From: Fulvivirga imtechensis AK7
Lineage (GTDB): Bacteria; Bacteroidota; Bacteroidia; Cytophagales; Cyclobacteriaceae
Length of the DNA: 64,000 nucleotides
Reading direction: 5' to 3'
Assembly (NCBI RefSeq): GCF_000331535.1
Contig: NZ_AMZN01000006.1
Span: forward strand, 1 to 64,000
In this document: piece by piece, positions 16,831 to 26,411 of the stretch
Numbering within the stretch: the stretch's first letter is position 1
How the letters are laid out: each line of letters opens with the position of its first letter
Notes under the pieces: model-generated
Database searches by the model: none
The model's input: the letters and a program-made list of their open reading frames with translations, nothing else
Told to the model about the DNA's origin: nothing
Program-made: the position numbers and the translations under genes

Positions 16831-18236
16831 AAAATATACTTCTTATATATATAGCTATAATTGTCGGTTTTGGATGTCAGCCTGAGCTTGACGTGCCTGT
16901 ACCACAGCGAGGTAAGGTCGACTTTTCAAACTATATAGCCGTTGGTAACTCGCTAACAGCAGGGGTAAGTAACGGAGGACTTTATCGTGACGCACAACTG
17001 ACTTCATTTCCTGCCATTATTGCGGGACAGTTTCAGGAAGTAGCACCAGTGAATTTTGAGCAGCCGCTATTACCGGAAGGCACTGGCACAGGCTACATGT
17101 ACATAGCCGGTTTTAATGACTCAGGGGCTCCACAAATTGGTATGCGTGCACCGGATCCGAATTTCGCAGTTAAGCAAACCGGAAGTTTTAATAATCTCGG
17201 TATTCCTGGTATCAGGTTAAAGGATATTACTTTTGTGGGTTTGGGGAAAATTAATATCAACCCATTCTTTTACAGGATACTATCGCATGGCGAAGAAAAC
17301 TCCACCAGCTATCTGGACCTTGTGGCGGAGAGTGAGCCTACTTTTTTTACCTGCTGGATAGGCAGTAATGATGTATTGGGCTATGCTACCACAGGTGGAG
17401 CTTTCGGAGTACAGGGTAAAGAAGGTACAGGATTGTATGGCATCACCGATCCGGAATCGGAATTTGAGCCTTTGTATCAGTTGCTGGTCCAAACACTGGC
17501 CAAGAACGGAGCAAAAGGTGTAATTGCCACCATCCCTGATATTACAGCAGCGCCATATTTTACAGCGGTGCCATTTAATGCCATTCCCATGGATCAGACT
17601 GCGGCCGATCAGGCAAATGCAGGCTATGCCGGGTATAATGCTGGTATTCAGCAGGCTTATGCAGCCGGATTGATCAGCCGTGAAGAGAAAGAGCTACGGA
17701 CTATACGCTTTAATAAGGGACAAAATGCGGTGGTTATAGATGATGAAACGCTGACCGACCTTCAGGAGGGAGGGTTGCCCAACCTTCGGCAATTAAAACA
17801 TAATGAAAAGGTACTATTGACGGCTAATGAAATATTAGGAACCCGCAAGGACCCCGAAGATCCCGCCTCGATAATTGGAGTGGGAAGCCCTCTTGCAGAA
17901 CAGCATGAACTCACAATAGAAGAGATCGAAAACATTACCGAAGCCATTTCGGCCTATAATGCTATTATTGAAAATATTGCGGCTGCTAACCCGGATATAG
18001 CACTCGTAAAAACCAATGAGCTGTTGAAACGGGTGAAGGCAGGTATGTTTGTAGACGGTATACCGATAGATGCTAAATTCATATCGGGAGGGGCATTTTC
18101 CCTGGATGGCATCCATTTGACCTCAAGAGGCTATGCTTTGGTGGCCAACGAGTTTATCAAAGCCATAAACAGGGATTTTGGAGCTTCCATAAGTCCGGTG
18201 ATCGTGAGTAGATATGAGGGTGTTAATTTACCTTAA
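16827..18236 (+). CDS. SGNH/GDSL hydrolase lipoprotein
   Basis: A 469-residue lipoprotein (lipobox G-F-G-C near residue 17) with an SGNH esterase fold. Block I is G-N-S-L-T-A-G with Ser42 as nucleophile, block III is G-S-N-D near residue 179, and block V is D-G-I-H-L-T with Asp427 and His430. It should hydrolyse acyl or acetyl esters in the periplasm or at the surface. The start overlaps the FadL-type gene by 4 bases (ATGA). In Bacteroidota this pairing with a FadL channel is frequent, which suggests uptake and cleavage of esterified lipids. Confidence 0.88.
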   Translation: MKNILLIYIAIIVGFGCQPELDVPVPQRGKVDFSNYIAVGNSLTAGVSNGGLYRDAQLTSFPAIIAGQFQEVAPVNFEQPLLPEGTGTGYMYIAGFNDSGAPQIGMRAPDPNFAVKQTGSFNNLGIPGIRLKDITFVGLGKININPFFYRILSHGEENSTSYLDLVAESEPTFFTCWIGSNDVLGYATTGGAFGVQGKEGTGLYGITDPESEFEPLYQLLVQTLAKNGAKGVIATIPDITAAPYFTAVPFNAIPMDQTAADQANAGYAGYNAGIQQAYAAGLISREEKELRTIRFNKGQNAVVIDDETLTDLQEGGLPNLRQLKHNEKVLLTANEILGTRKDPEDPASIIGVGSPLAEQHELTIEEIENITEAISAYNAIIENIAAANPDIALVKTNELLKRVKAGMFVDGIPIDAKFISGGAFSLDGIHLTSRGYALVANEFIKAINRDFGASISPVIVSRYEGVNLP

Positions 18237-18248
18237 AAGATCAATGTC

Positions 18249-18827
18249 ATGAATAGAAAATATGATTTATCGGCCTACAACGAGAAAAGAGATTTCACTA
18301 AAACATCCGAACCACCCGGCACTACGGGAAGATCATCGGAGCGGTTAAGGTTTTCATTCCAGAAACATGCCGCATCCACACTGCATTATGATTTCAGGCT
18401 TGAGGTGGACGGTGTATTGAAGTCGTGGGCTGTACCAAAAGGACCATCTACTAACCCGCAGGACAAGAGGCTGGCTATACGTACAGAAGATCATCCACTC
18501 AATTACATAGATTTCGAAGGGGTTATTCCTGAAGGGTCATATGGAGCAGGCAAGGTATTGGTATGGGATATAGGTACATACGATAATATTACAATTAAGA
18601 GCGGACAACTGGAAGATCTGAACGCAGCCATAAAGAAAGGACACTTTTTAATTGAGCTGCATGGTAAAAAGCTTAATGGAAGCTATGCTATGACCCGTAT
18701 GAATGATGAAGAAGAGCAGTGGCTATTGGTGAAAATGGCTGATGAGAATGCACAAAGCCAAGGACGGATTTTGGAGGAGCAACCCCAGTCAGCTATAAGC
18801 GGAAAGCTGATAGAGGAAATGAAATAA
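18249..18827 (+). CDS. LigD-type 3'-phosphoesterase (PE) domain protein
   Basis: A 192-residue stand-alone version of the N-terminal phosphoesterase domain of LigD, which trims 3'-phosphate and ribonucleotide ends during end joining. The active-site set is visible: K-H-A-A-S-T-L-H-Y-D-F-R-L-E (about 38-51), W-A-V-P-K-G-P-S, T-E-D-H-P and P-E-G-S-Y-G-A-G. Length fits the lone domain. The gene starts 12 bases after the SGNH hydrolase and is followed by the matching polymerase module. The ATP-dependent ligase module of LigD and Ku are not in the window. Confidence 0.9.
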   Translation: MNRKYDLSAYNEKRDFTKTSEPPGTTGRSSERLRFSFQKHAASTLHYDFRLEVDGVLKSWAVPKGPSTNPQDKRLAIRTEDHPLNYIDFEGVIPEGSYGAGKVLVWDIGTYDNITIKSGQLEDLNAAIKKGHFLIELHGKKLNGSYAMTRMNDEEEQWLLVKMADENAQSQGRILEEQPQSAISGKLIEEMK

Positions 18828-18861
18828 GTTGCCCCGAACCAGCATCTAAACTCAAAAAACA

Positions 18862-19773
18862 ATGAAGGTAGGAAGAAGAAATACAGATATTACGAGCGAA
18901 GAAAAGCTCATTTTCCCGGCTTTGGGAATATCAAAGAGAGAGCTTGTTGATTACTATTATACAATAGCCCCTTGTATGTTACCATATATCGAAGACCGGC
19001 CATTGATGTTACAACGCTTTCCTAATGGTATCGAAAAAGGTGGTTTCTACCAAAAGGAGGCATCGGAATACTTCCCGGATTGGATAGAAACAACGATTGT
19101 TCCCAAAGAAAATGGTGAAGTAGAACATGTGGTTTGTAATAATCCCGCTACACTGGTCTACCTGGCTAATCAGGCTACAGTTAGCATTCATTCATGGCTT
19201 TCAAAAACCAAAAACATTAACAATCCGGATAAATTTATTATAGACCTGGATCCCCCTTCTGACGACTTCGAAGAGGTGAGAAGGGCAGCTTTTCTGGTGA
19301 AGGACTTCATCGATGAACTTTCCGTTAAGTCTTTTATAATGACCACTGGCTCATCTGGTATGCATGTCATTGTTCCCTTAGATGCCCGGTTTTCCTTTGA
19401 CCTGGTGCGGGAGACAGGCCACGCTATTGCAGAGGAGCTTACTGAAAGGCACCCGGATGTTTTTACCACAGCACGATTTAAAAGCGATCGGGATGGAAAG
19501 ATCTACCTGGATATACAAAGGAATGCCTATGCACAAACCGGTATAGCTCCATATAGTCTGAGGAGTTTGGCAGAAGCATCGGTAGCTACCCCTCTGGAAT
19601 GGACAGAGTTGGGGGATCAGGCAATTGATGCCCGTACTTTTACTATAAAAAATATCCATGAGCGAATAGCTGAAAAAGGTGACCCCTGGAAGGGAATGAG
19701 AAGACACGCCATATCTCTCAAAAGCCTCGAGAGAAAACTTCAGAAGGTACAAACTCTTCATCATAGTCACTGA
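18862..19773 (+). CDS. ligD: LigD-type polymerase (primase-polymerase) domain protein
   Basis: A 303-residue stand-alone LigD polymerase domain, an AEP-type enzyme that fills in or adds nucleotides at DNA ends in non-homologous end joining. Visible motifs are H-S-W-L-S, the metal pair in D-L-D-P-P, T-T-G-S-S-G-M-H-V, K-S-D-R-D-G-K-I-Y-L-D and the family end motif T-G-I-A-P-Y-S-L-R. It lies 34 bases after the phosphoesterase gene. The modules normally fused in one LigD polypeptide are separate genes here, and any ligase partner must be elsewhere. Confidence 0.9.
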   Translation: MKVGRRNTDITSEEKLIFPALGISKRELVDYYYTIAPCMLPYIEDRPLMLQRFPNGIEKGGFYQKEASEYFPDWIETTIVPKENGEVEHVVCNNPATLVYLANQATVSIHSWLSKTKNINNPDKFIIDLDPPSDDFEEVRRAAFLVKDFIDELSVKSFIMTTGSSGMHVIVPLDARFSFDLVRETGHAIAEELTERHPDVFTTARFKSDRDGKIYLDIQRNAYAQTGIAPYSLRSLAEASVATPLEWTELGDQAIDARTFTIKNIHERIAEKGDPWKGMRRHAISLKSLERKLQKVQTLHHSH

Positions 19774-19970
19774 TACAGTTCTTCATCTTTGTGTATTTTT
19801 TTACACGATTAATGCCGGTGGACCCAAATGATGAGAAATTTCTGCAAACTTAAAAAGCTTGCCGGTGCTATTATTTCAGGTCTTTTCATGGCCCCTGCAC
19901 AACCTGCCATTTTTGGCATGTATTTTTATCTATATCTCGTGATTAATCATTAACTAAACCAAAAAATGCT

Positions 19971-20588
19971 ATGAAATTATTTAGGACCTATTTAATGGCG
20001 CTATGTTTTGCTATGCTGTTTGCTTGCGGGGCAGGCAATGAAGACAAAAGAGATACCATGGAAGATGCTGAACATTTTGAGCCCATCAACGGAGATGTCG
20101 TTGAGAATGACGATGAAAACAGTGAAGCTTCTCTAACTGCTATAGCCAATATAGCCAGTGCAAGTGGCAGTAAGCTGACCGGTAAGGCTACCTTCAGACA
20201 GCAGGAAGATGGAAAAGTGAAATTTGAACTGGAAGTAAAAAATGCCAAGCCCGGCCAACATGCTGTACACCTGCATGAAAATGGTGATTGTAGCGCTGCG
20301 GATGCGTCTTCAGCAGGAGGACACTGGAATCCGACTAATACCAAGCATGGTAAAAGAGGAGAAGGTGAATTCCATAAAGGAGATATCGGAAATATGGAGG
20401 TAGGTAATGACGGTAACGGATCAATGGAGATGACGGTGGAAGGATGGTCTATAGGAGGGGCTAAGGATAGCAACATACTAAATAAGGCTGTAATTGTACA
20501 CGCAGGAGCTGACGATTTTACTTCTCAGCCATCAGGAGCTGCAGGTGCCATGATAGGCTGTGGTGTCATTAAACAGGGTGTGGAATAA
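19971..20588 (+). CDS. sodC: Cu/Zn superoxide dismutase lipoprotein
   Basis: A 205-residue secreted SodC. A lipobox (L-F-A-C) near residue 19 points to a lipid anchor, followed by an acidic spacer and the SOD domain from about residue 48. The metal ligands are in order: H-L-H in A-V-H-L-H-E-N-G-D-C, G-G-H-W-N-P, T-K-H-G, E-F-H-K-G-D and V-I-V-H-A-G. The disulphide cysteines (G-D-C and I-G-C-G) are also present. It detoxifies superoxide outside the cytoplasm. Four bases separate it from the MlaE gene; functional linkage is uncertain. Confidence 0.93.
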   Translation: MKLFRTYLMALCFAMLFACGAGNEDKRDTMEDAEHFEPINGDVVENDDENSEASLTAIANIASASGSKLTGKATFRQQEDGKVKFELEVKNAKPGQHAVHLHENGDCSAADASSAGGHWNPTNTKHGKRGEGEFHKGDIGNMEVGNDGNGSMEMTVEGWSIGGAKDSNILNKAVIVHAGADDFTSQPSGAAGAMIGCGVIKQGVE

Positions 20589-20591
20589 TAA

Positions 20592-21371
20592 ATGAAGATT
20601 GCAGAGTCATTACCAGAGTCATTTCAACGCTTTTTCATCAATGTAGCTGGAATAGGCCGCTTTACAAAGCAGTTTTTCCGCCAGGTGTTCAAGCCGCCAT
20701 TTGAGTTTCGGGAAATACTCAACCAGGCTTACAGGTTGGGGTATGATTCCTTATTTCTGGTAGGTATTACCGGGTTTATCATTGGTATGGTAATGACGCT
20801 GCAAACCAAGCCCACACTCGAACAGTTTGGCGCAGAATCATGGTTGCCATCTATGGTGTCTGTATCTATTATTCGGGAGATAGGACCGGTCTTGACTGCA
20901 CTTATCTGCGCTGGAAAGGTAGGGTCGGGCATAGGGGCAGAGCTAGGTTCCATGAAGGTATCTGAGCAGATAGATGCCATGACCGTATCAGGCGCCAATG
21001 CTTTTAACTACCTGGTTGTTACCAGGGTAATAGCCACCACCATTACTGTTCCTATTCTTGTATATTATGCCGATGCTATTTCTTTAGTAGGATCGTATGT
21101 AGGAGTCAATATAGAAGGTAACGTAAGTCCTTCACTGTTCTATAAACAATCCTTGGATATCCTGGTGTTTTCGGATATTGTTCCGGCCACTATCAAAACA
21201 TTGTTTTTTGGTTTTGCCATTGGTATTGTAGGTTGTTATAAGGGCGCAACTGCTGATAAGGGAACGTTGGGAGTAGGTAGCGCAGCTAATTCTGCGGTGG
21301 TGATATCTTCGCTGATGATCTTTGTTATAGACCTGATCGCTGTTCAGCTCACACAATTGTTTATAAGATGA
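20592..21371 (+). CDS. mlaE: MlaE-family ABC transporter permease
   Basis: A 259-residue inner-membrane permease of the MlaE family, the membrane part of a lipid transporter that moves phospholipids between the two membranes. Family motifs include G-F-I-I-G-M-V, I-I-R-E-I-G-P-V-L-T-A, G-K-V-G-S-G-I-G-A-E-L-G-S-M and E-Q-I-D-A-M. Five to six hydrophobic segments, normal length. It overlaps the ATPase gene by 4 bases and is the first gene of the E-F-D operon. Confidence 0.93.
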   Translation: MKIAESLPESFQRFFINVAGIGRFTKQFFRQVFKPPFEFREILNQAYRLGYDSLFLVGITGFIIGMVMTLQTKPTLEQFGAESWLPSMVSVSIIREIGPVLTALICAGKVGSGIGAELGSMKVSEQIDAMTVSGANAFNYLVVTRVIATTITVPILVYYADAISLVGSYVGVNIEGNVSPSLFYKQSLDILVFSDIVPATIKTLFFGFAIGIVGCYKGATADKGTLGVGSAANSAVVISSLMIFVIDLIAVQLTQLFIR

Positions 21372-22108
21372 AAGAGGAAGAAATAGTGATTGACATTCAG
21401 GAACTAAAGAAGTCATTCGGTGATAATGAGGTGCTGAAGGGAATGAACCTCCAACTGCATCGTAAAGAGAACCTGGTTATACTTGGCAAAAGTGGTACGG
21501 GAAAATCGGTTCTTATCAAATGTATTGTCAAACTTATAGAGCCGGATGAGGGCAGGCTGCGGGTACTGGACCAGGAAGTAAAAGACCTTGAAGCAGACGA
21601 AGAACTGAATAAACTCAGGAGGCGGGTTGGATTCCTTTTTCAGGGAGGAGCACTCTACGATTCTATGTCAGTGCGGGAAAATCTTCGGTTTCCGTTAGAG
21701 CGGCTTTCGGATAAGCCATCAAGGGACGAAATGGAAGACAGGGTATACGAGGCGCTTAGAAGTGTTGGTTTGGAAAAAGCCATTGATAAAATGCCGGCGG
21801 AGCTATCGGGAGGTATGAAAAAGCGGATAGCACTGGCCCGGACATTGATCCTGAAGCCTGCTATTGTGTTGTATGATGAGCCCACTACCGGCCTGGATCC
21901 GGCTACCTCTAAGGAAATAAGCCAGTTGATATTGGAAATGCAGCAGGAATACGACATTTCCTCCATTATCATCACGCATGACATGGCCTGTGCCCGCATA
22001 ACATCGAATAAAATGAAAGTCATTCGCAATGGCGTGTTTAAATATAAAGGTACCTATGATGAACTCAGAGAAAAGAACGACCCATGGCTGCGTGATTTCT
22101 TTGAGTAA
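21368..22108 (+). CDS. mlaF: MlaF-type ABC transporter ATPase
   Basis: A 246-residue ABC ATPase that powers the MlaE permease. Walker A is G-K-S-G-T-G-K-S near residue 39, the Q-loop is F-L-F-Q-G-G, the signature is L-S-G-G-M-K-K-R (the lipid-transporter variant), Walker B is I-V-L-Y-D-E-P-T and the switch His is in I-I-T-H-D. Its start overlaps the permease stop (ATGA). Cytoplasmic face of the inner membrane. Confidence 0.95.
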   Translation: MKEEEIVIDIQELKKSFGDNEVLKGMNLQLHRKENLVILGKSGTGKSVLIKCIVKLIEPDEGRLRVLDQEVKDLEADEELNKLRRRVGFLFQGGALYDSMSVRENLRFPLERLSDKPSRDEMEDRVYEALRSVGLEKAIDKMPAELSGGMKKRIALARTLILKPAIVLYDEPTTGLDPATSKEISQLILEMQQEYDISSIIITHDMACARITSNKMKVIRNGVFKYKGTYDELREKNDPWLRDFFE

Positions 22109-22130
22109 GGAATAGTAAACAAATGAATCA

Positions 22131-23090
22131 GTGGATAAGAAAGTAAGAGAAGATATTACGCTAGGAATTTTTGTAACCATTGGCCTGCTGCTATTTGTAG
22201 GCCTGGTCTATTACATTGGCAGTAGACAGCAGTTGTTTGGAGACAGGGTAAAGCTTACTGCGCTATTTAAAAATGTAAGCGGGTTACAGCCAGGTAATAA
22301 TGTGCTGTTTTCAGGAATAAAAATAGGAACAGTCAAAGACATTGAAATTGCCTCAGATTCTACAGCACGTGTTACCTTATATATAAATAGTGAGGTAAGT
22401 CAGTTTATTAAAAAAGACGCATATGCTACCATTGAGTCAGAAGGCTTAATGGGAAATAAATTAGTGAGTATATCCTCAGGGGCAGCTACAAGCGCTGCCG
22501 TGGAAGATGGCGACCAGATCAGAACAAAAGAACCTGTTAGTATCGATGAGGTGATCACCTCTTTTAAGGCTACCTCTGACAACGCACGTGACCTGACGAG
22601 AAATCTCAACCTGATCAGCGAGCAGATAAAAAATGCCGAGGGTCTTTTGGGAAAGGTCGTATCAGATTCTGTGTTATCACAACGAGTTTCTAATGTGGTG
22701 ATATCACTGGAAAGAACAGGTGTGAATGCTGCACAGATCACCCGGCAGGTAGAGATAGCAGCTCGACAGGTTAACACAGGGGGAGGGCTTTTGAGCAAGG
22801 CGTTGCATGATGATAGCCTGGCCAACGATCTGCAAACAACAATTGATTCTGTAAAATATGCGGGCCGAAACCTGGCAGATGCCAGCAGGGAGTTAAAGCT
22901 GTTTATGAAAAGACTAAATGACAATCAGGGAATGATAGACAAATTGCTTAACGATACGGCCACTGCTAAAAAGTTTGAGGAAACCATGTACAACGTGCAG
23001 CGCGGTACAGAAGATCTGGATGAAGTAATGAAAACTATCAACAATAGTTGGCTGTTAAACCTGTTTTCGGGGAATAAAAAAGAGGATTAG
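22131..23090 (+). CDS. mlaD: MlaD/MCE-domain lipid-binding protein
   Basis: A 319-residue protein with one N-terminal membrane helix (about residues 10-31), an MCE domain (about 37-115, with G-L-Q-P-G-N-N-V-L-F-S-G-I-K-I-G) and a long coiled-coil C-terminal region with spaced leucines and asparagines. MCE proteins form hexameric channels that hand lipids to the permease. The frame starts with GTG at 22131; the nearby ATG at 22123 is out of frame and ends after seven codons. Last gene of the Mla operon. Confidence 0.9.
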   Translation: MDKKVREDITLGIFVTIGLLLFVGLVYYIGSRQQLFGDRVKLTALFKNVSGLQPGNNVLFSGIKIGTVKDIEIASDSTARVTLYINSEVSQFIKKDAYATIESEGLMGNKLVSISSGAATSAAVEDGDQIRTKEPVSIDEVITSFKATSDNARDLTRNLNLISEQIKNAEGLLGKVVSDSVLSQRVSNVVISLERTGVNAAQITRQVEIAARQVNTGGGLLSKALHDDSLANDLQTTIDSVKYAGRNLADASRELKLFMKRLNDNQGMIDKLLNDTATAKKFEETMYNVQRGTEDLDEVMKTINNSWLLNLFSGNKKED

Positions 23091-23110
23091 TTGCATACAA
23101 AAGTAATTGA

Positions 23111-23590
23111 ATGTTTCGGAAAATTGATAAAACCACCATTCCCCCTAATGGAAAACCAATGATGGTGTGGGACGGAGACTGTAACTTTTGCCGGTATTGG
23201 ATCTGTGTTTTGAAAAGCAAAACCGGGGATGAGCTTGAATACCAGACTTACCAGGAGGCAGCAGGTTACTATTCCAACATTTCCAGGCAAGCTTTTGCTG
23301 AGGCGGTTAGGCTTATAGATGGCGGTGGTCAGGTATATAGCGGACCGGATTCGGCATATAGAGCTTTCTTTTACTTCAAAAACCCTATACGTTTTGCACA
23401 TGACTGGTATGACAGATCAAAGGTGTTCAGATTCGTTAGCGACCATGCATATCATTTTGTTTCCACCCACAGGCCACTGATGCTTACCCTCACAAGAATG
23501 ATGTGGGGAAATGATCCGCTAAACAGAAAACCCTACTGGCTCATATACCTGGTCATTATACTTATTCCTGTTGTTTTATTATTTTTTTAA
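23111..23590 (+). CDS. DCC-family (DUF393) thiol-disulfide protein
   Basis: A 159-residue protein with the DCC signature D-G-D-C-N-F-C near residue 20, the family's redox or metal-binding pair. The C-terminal third (W-L-I-Y-L-V-I-I-L-I-P-V-V-L-L-F-F) is a membrane helix. Such proteins are thought to act in thiol-disulphide exchange at the membrane, but the reaction is not proven. It follows the Mla operon by 20 bases in the same direction. Confidence 0.82.
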   Translation: MFRKIDKTTIPPNGKPMMVWDGDCNFCRYWICVLKSKTGDELEYQTYQEAAGYYSNISRQAFAEAVRLIDGGGQVYSGPDSAYRAFFYFKNPIRFAHDWYDRSKVFRFVSDHAYHFVSTHRPLMLTLTRMMWGNDPLNRKPYWLIYLVIILIPVVLLFF

Positions 23591-23758
23591 TGCTCACCGT
23601 TCACAGTTTACAGTTTACAGTTCAAACCGTTCAAAGGACGCTCAGCGCCACGCCCTCCGCCCTCCGCCATTCCTGTAATTTTCAGTCTTTTTCTTGAATT
23701 GTTGATTAAACCTTTAATCTTTGCAATCGTTAGCGTTAGTATTTGCAATCCGGTTGTT

Positions 23759-26266
23759 ATGAGAAAAATATACTTATTGTTGCTCTTCACATGGTCTTGT
23801 GCTATTTTTTCTTTTGCACAGAAGCCTGAGAAGCCCAATTCAGCAGAGATCCTATTGAAGTTGAAGAAGCTGAACTTTCTGGGAACAGCCCTATACGTGG
23901 CCGCTCATCCCGATGACGAAAATACCAGGCTTATCACCTGGCTTTCAAACGACAGGTTGGCTAACACAGCTTATCTGTCATTGACACGAGGGGACGGTGG
24001 TCAGAATCTGGTGGGCCCGGAAATTCGTGAGGCTCTTGGGATAATACGTACACAGGAACTTTTGGCAGCCAGAAGGATCGATGGTGGTAAGCAATTCTTT
24101 TCCCGGGCTAACGACTTTGGTTATTCAAAATCGGCAGAGGAGACACAGGAAATATGGGATAGGGAAAAAGTGCTGGCAGATGTTGTCTGGGTCTATCGCA
24201 ATTTTCGTCCTGATGTCGTCATTACCCGTTTCCCCCCTGATGAAAGAGCAGGACACGGTCATCATACTACTTCTGCTATCATGGCAAAGGAAGCCTATGA
24301 AGTGGCAGCCGACAAGTCGCAGTATCCTGAACACCTTGAGTTTATAGAGCCATGGCAGCCTAAACGCGTGTATATCAATACCGGAAGGTGGTGGAACCCT
24401 GATATTAATGCAGATACAGAAGGTGTCGTTGCCATAGATGTAGGAGGTTATAATCCGTTGCTGGGCAAGTCTTACCCAGAGATTGCTGCATTGAGCCGAA
24501 GCCAGCATAAAAGCCAGGGCTTTGGGTCTACAGGTACAAGAGGTGAGCAACTTGAGTTTTTGGAGCTAATGGCGGGCGATGCGGTTGAAAAAGATATTTT
24601 TGAGGGTATCGAAACCAGTTGGAAACGCGTAAAGGGAGGGGAAAAAATTGGAGCAGTGCTGGAAAAGGCTATTGCTCAATATAATCCCGAAAACCCTGCT
24701 GCCATTATGCCCTACCTACTTACTGCAAGAACGGAGATACTTAAACTCAATGATCAATATTGGAAACAGACCAAAGAGACTGAGGTCAATCAGTTGATAA
24801 AAGATGTGTTAGGACTCTACCTGGAAGTCGTTGCCGGTGACTTTTCCGTTACACCCGGAGACCAGGTTCAACTCATGGTAGAGACCATTAACCGCTCAGC
24901 ATTTCCTGTCCAACTGCAGCGTGTAAAATACAATGCCCTGGCCGATACAGTGATGCAGTTGAACCTGACTAATAACGAAGTGGTTACTTTTAAAACTACA
25001 CTACAGATACCAGAGGACAGAGCTTATTCACAACCTTATTGGCTTGAAAAACCGGGGACCCTCGGGATGTACCAGGTAGATGACAGAGGTTTAATAGGTC
25101 AACCAGAAAATAGGCCGGCAATACCTGTCAATTTTACATTAAACATCGGTGGGCAGCAAATTGACTACACTGTTCCCGTAGTTTACAAATGGAATGATCC
25201 TGTTGATGGAGAGCAATATAAACCTTTTATATTCACCCCTCCTGTTTTTGCCAATATCTCCGAACCGGTTTATATATTTTCAAATGACGAAGCCAAGGCT
25301 GTGGATGTGATGTTGAAAGCCGGAAAATCCGGTATTTCAGGTAAGCTGTCTTTGCAAATTCCTGATGGTTGGAAAATATCACCTTCGGAATATGCCTTTG
25401 ATCTTCAGATGAAAGGGCAGGAGAAAAGTTTTAGATTTCAGCTCACTCCACCCAAAAAGCAAAGCGTGGCCAACATAAAGGCCGTTGTTGAGATAGAGGG
25501 GAAAAGTTACAGCAAGGGGTTTGTCAATATAGAATATGATCATATTCCAACCCAGCTTTTCATGCCCGAAGCGGAATCGCAGATAGTGAAGATAGACATT
25601 AAAAAAAGGGGTGAGGTAGTTGGATATATTCAGGGTGCCGGTGATGCCATACCCAGAGCACTACGTGAAATTGGCTATCAGGTAAGAGAAATGGCGGAAG
25701 ATGAGGTAATCCTTGAAAACTTAAAAGGACTGGATGCGGTGATACTGGGTGTGCGTGCTTTAAATACTAATGAAAGGATACCTTTCTATATGGATGATCT
25801 ATTAAAGTACGTTGAAGAGGGCGGTACACTAATTGTACAGTACAATACAAATTTCAGGTTGCAAACCGAAGATTTTGCACCTTACCCTATGAAGCTTTCC
25901 CGCGACAGGGTAGCAGATGAAACGGCAGAAGTAAGAATACTCAAGCCTGACCATCCTGCTCTTAATATTCCTAATAAGATAACCAAAGAGGATTTTGAGG
26001 GCTGGGTACAGGAGCGTGGCCTGTATTTTCCCGGCGAATGGGACGAGAAATATGATGCACTGCTTTCCAGCAATGATGACGGTGAAACACCAAAGGACGG
26101 AGGGTTGTTGGTAGCAAAATATGGAAGGGGTTACTATGTTTATACCGGGTATTCGTGGTTTAGGGAGTTGCCTGCCGGAGTACCGGGCGCTTACCGGCTT
26201 TTCGTTAACCTGGTGTCATTAGGAAGTAATACCGAGTCGAAAAACACTACCGGAAAATCCAAATGA
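23759..26266 (+). CDS. Secreted PIG-L family deacetylase, large form
   Basis: An 835-residue secreted protein. After the signal peptide (MRKIYLLLLFTWSCAIFSFAQ) comes a PIG-L deacetylase domain (about 30-300) with the zinc motif A-A-H-P-D-D-E near residue 50 and a G-H-G-H-H-T-T-S motif near residue 172. The C-terminal 500 residues hold beta-sandwich domains and a region resembling class I glutamine amidotransferase-like folds (L-D-A-V-I-L-G-V-R-A-L-N). PIG-L enzymes remove N-acetyl groups from sugars. The ATG at 23759 gives a proper signal peptide, whereas the frame opens with TTG at 23699. It is followed by a small membrane protein and a symporter, suggesting uptake of the released sugar. Confidence 0.88.
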   Translation: MRKIYLLLLFTWSCAIFSFAQKPEKPNSAEILLKLKKLNFLGTALYVAAHPDDENTRLITWLSNDRLANTAYLSLTRGDGGQNLVGPEIREALGIIRTQELLAARRIDGGKQFFSRANDFGYSKSAEETQEIWDREKVLADVVWVYRNFRPDVVITRFPPDERAGHGHHTTSAIMAKEAYEVAADKSQYPEHLEFIEPWQPKRVYINTGRWWNPDINADTEGVVAIDVGGYNPLLGKSYPEIAALSRSQHKSQGFGSTGTRGEQLEFLELMAGDAVEKDIFEGIETSWKRVKGGEKIGAVLEKAIAQYNPENPAAIMPYLLTARTEILKLNDQYWKQTKETEVNQLIKDVLGLYLEVVAGDFSVTPGDQVQLMVETINRSAFPVQLQRVKYNALADTVMQLNLTNNEVVTFKTTLQIPEDRAYSQPYWLEKPGTLGMYQVDDRGLIGQPENRPAIPVNFTLNIGGQQIDYTVPVVYKWNDPVDGEQYKPFIFTPPVFANISEPVYIFSNDEAKAVDVMLKAGKSGISGKLSLQIPDGWKISPSEYAFDLQMKGQEKSFRFQLTPPKKQSVANIKAVVEIEGKSYSKGFVNIEYDHIPTQLFMPEAESQIVKIDIKKRGEVVGYIQGAGDAIPRALREIGYQVREMAEDEVILENLKGLDAVILGVRALNTNERIPFYMDDLLKYVEEGGTLIVQYNTNFRLQTEDFAPYPMKLSRDRVADETAEVRILKPDHPALNIPNKITKEDFEGWVQERGLYFPGEWDEKYDALLSSNDDGETPKDGGLLVAKYGRGYYVYTGYSWFRELPAGVPGAYRLFVNLVSLGSNTESKNTTGKSK

Positions 26267-26270
26267 ACCT

Positions 26271-26411
26271 ATGAAGAATAGTTCTTTAAAAAAGCCCCGT
26301 GAGGAAAAGCCACCTGTCTTTAACAGTTGGAGGGGCTGGTACGTCCTTGTTATAGGCAATCTGGCTTTTTTAATTATTCTCTTCTACCTTTTTACACGAC
26401 ATTATTCATGA
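26271..26411 (+). CDS. Small single-pass membrane protein
   Basis: A 46-residue protein (MKNSSLKKPREEKPPVFNSW...) with a basic, proline-rich start and one hydrophobic helix (Y-V-L-V-I-G-N-L-A-F-L-I-I-L-F-Y-L-F) near the end. It begins 4 bases after the PIG-L stop and its own stop TGA overlaps the symporter ATG by 4 bases, so it is coupled to both. Position and coding pattern argue that it is real. It may be an accessory subunit of the symporter. Confidence 0.75.
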   Translation: MKNSSLKKPREEKPPVFNSWRGWYVLVIGNLAFLIILFYLFTRHYS

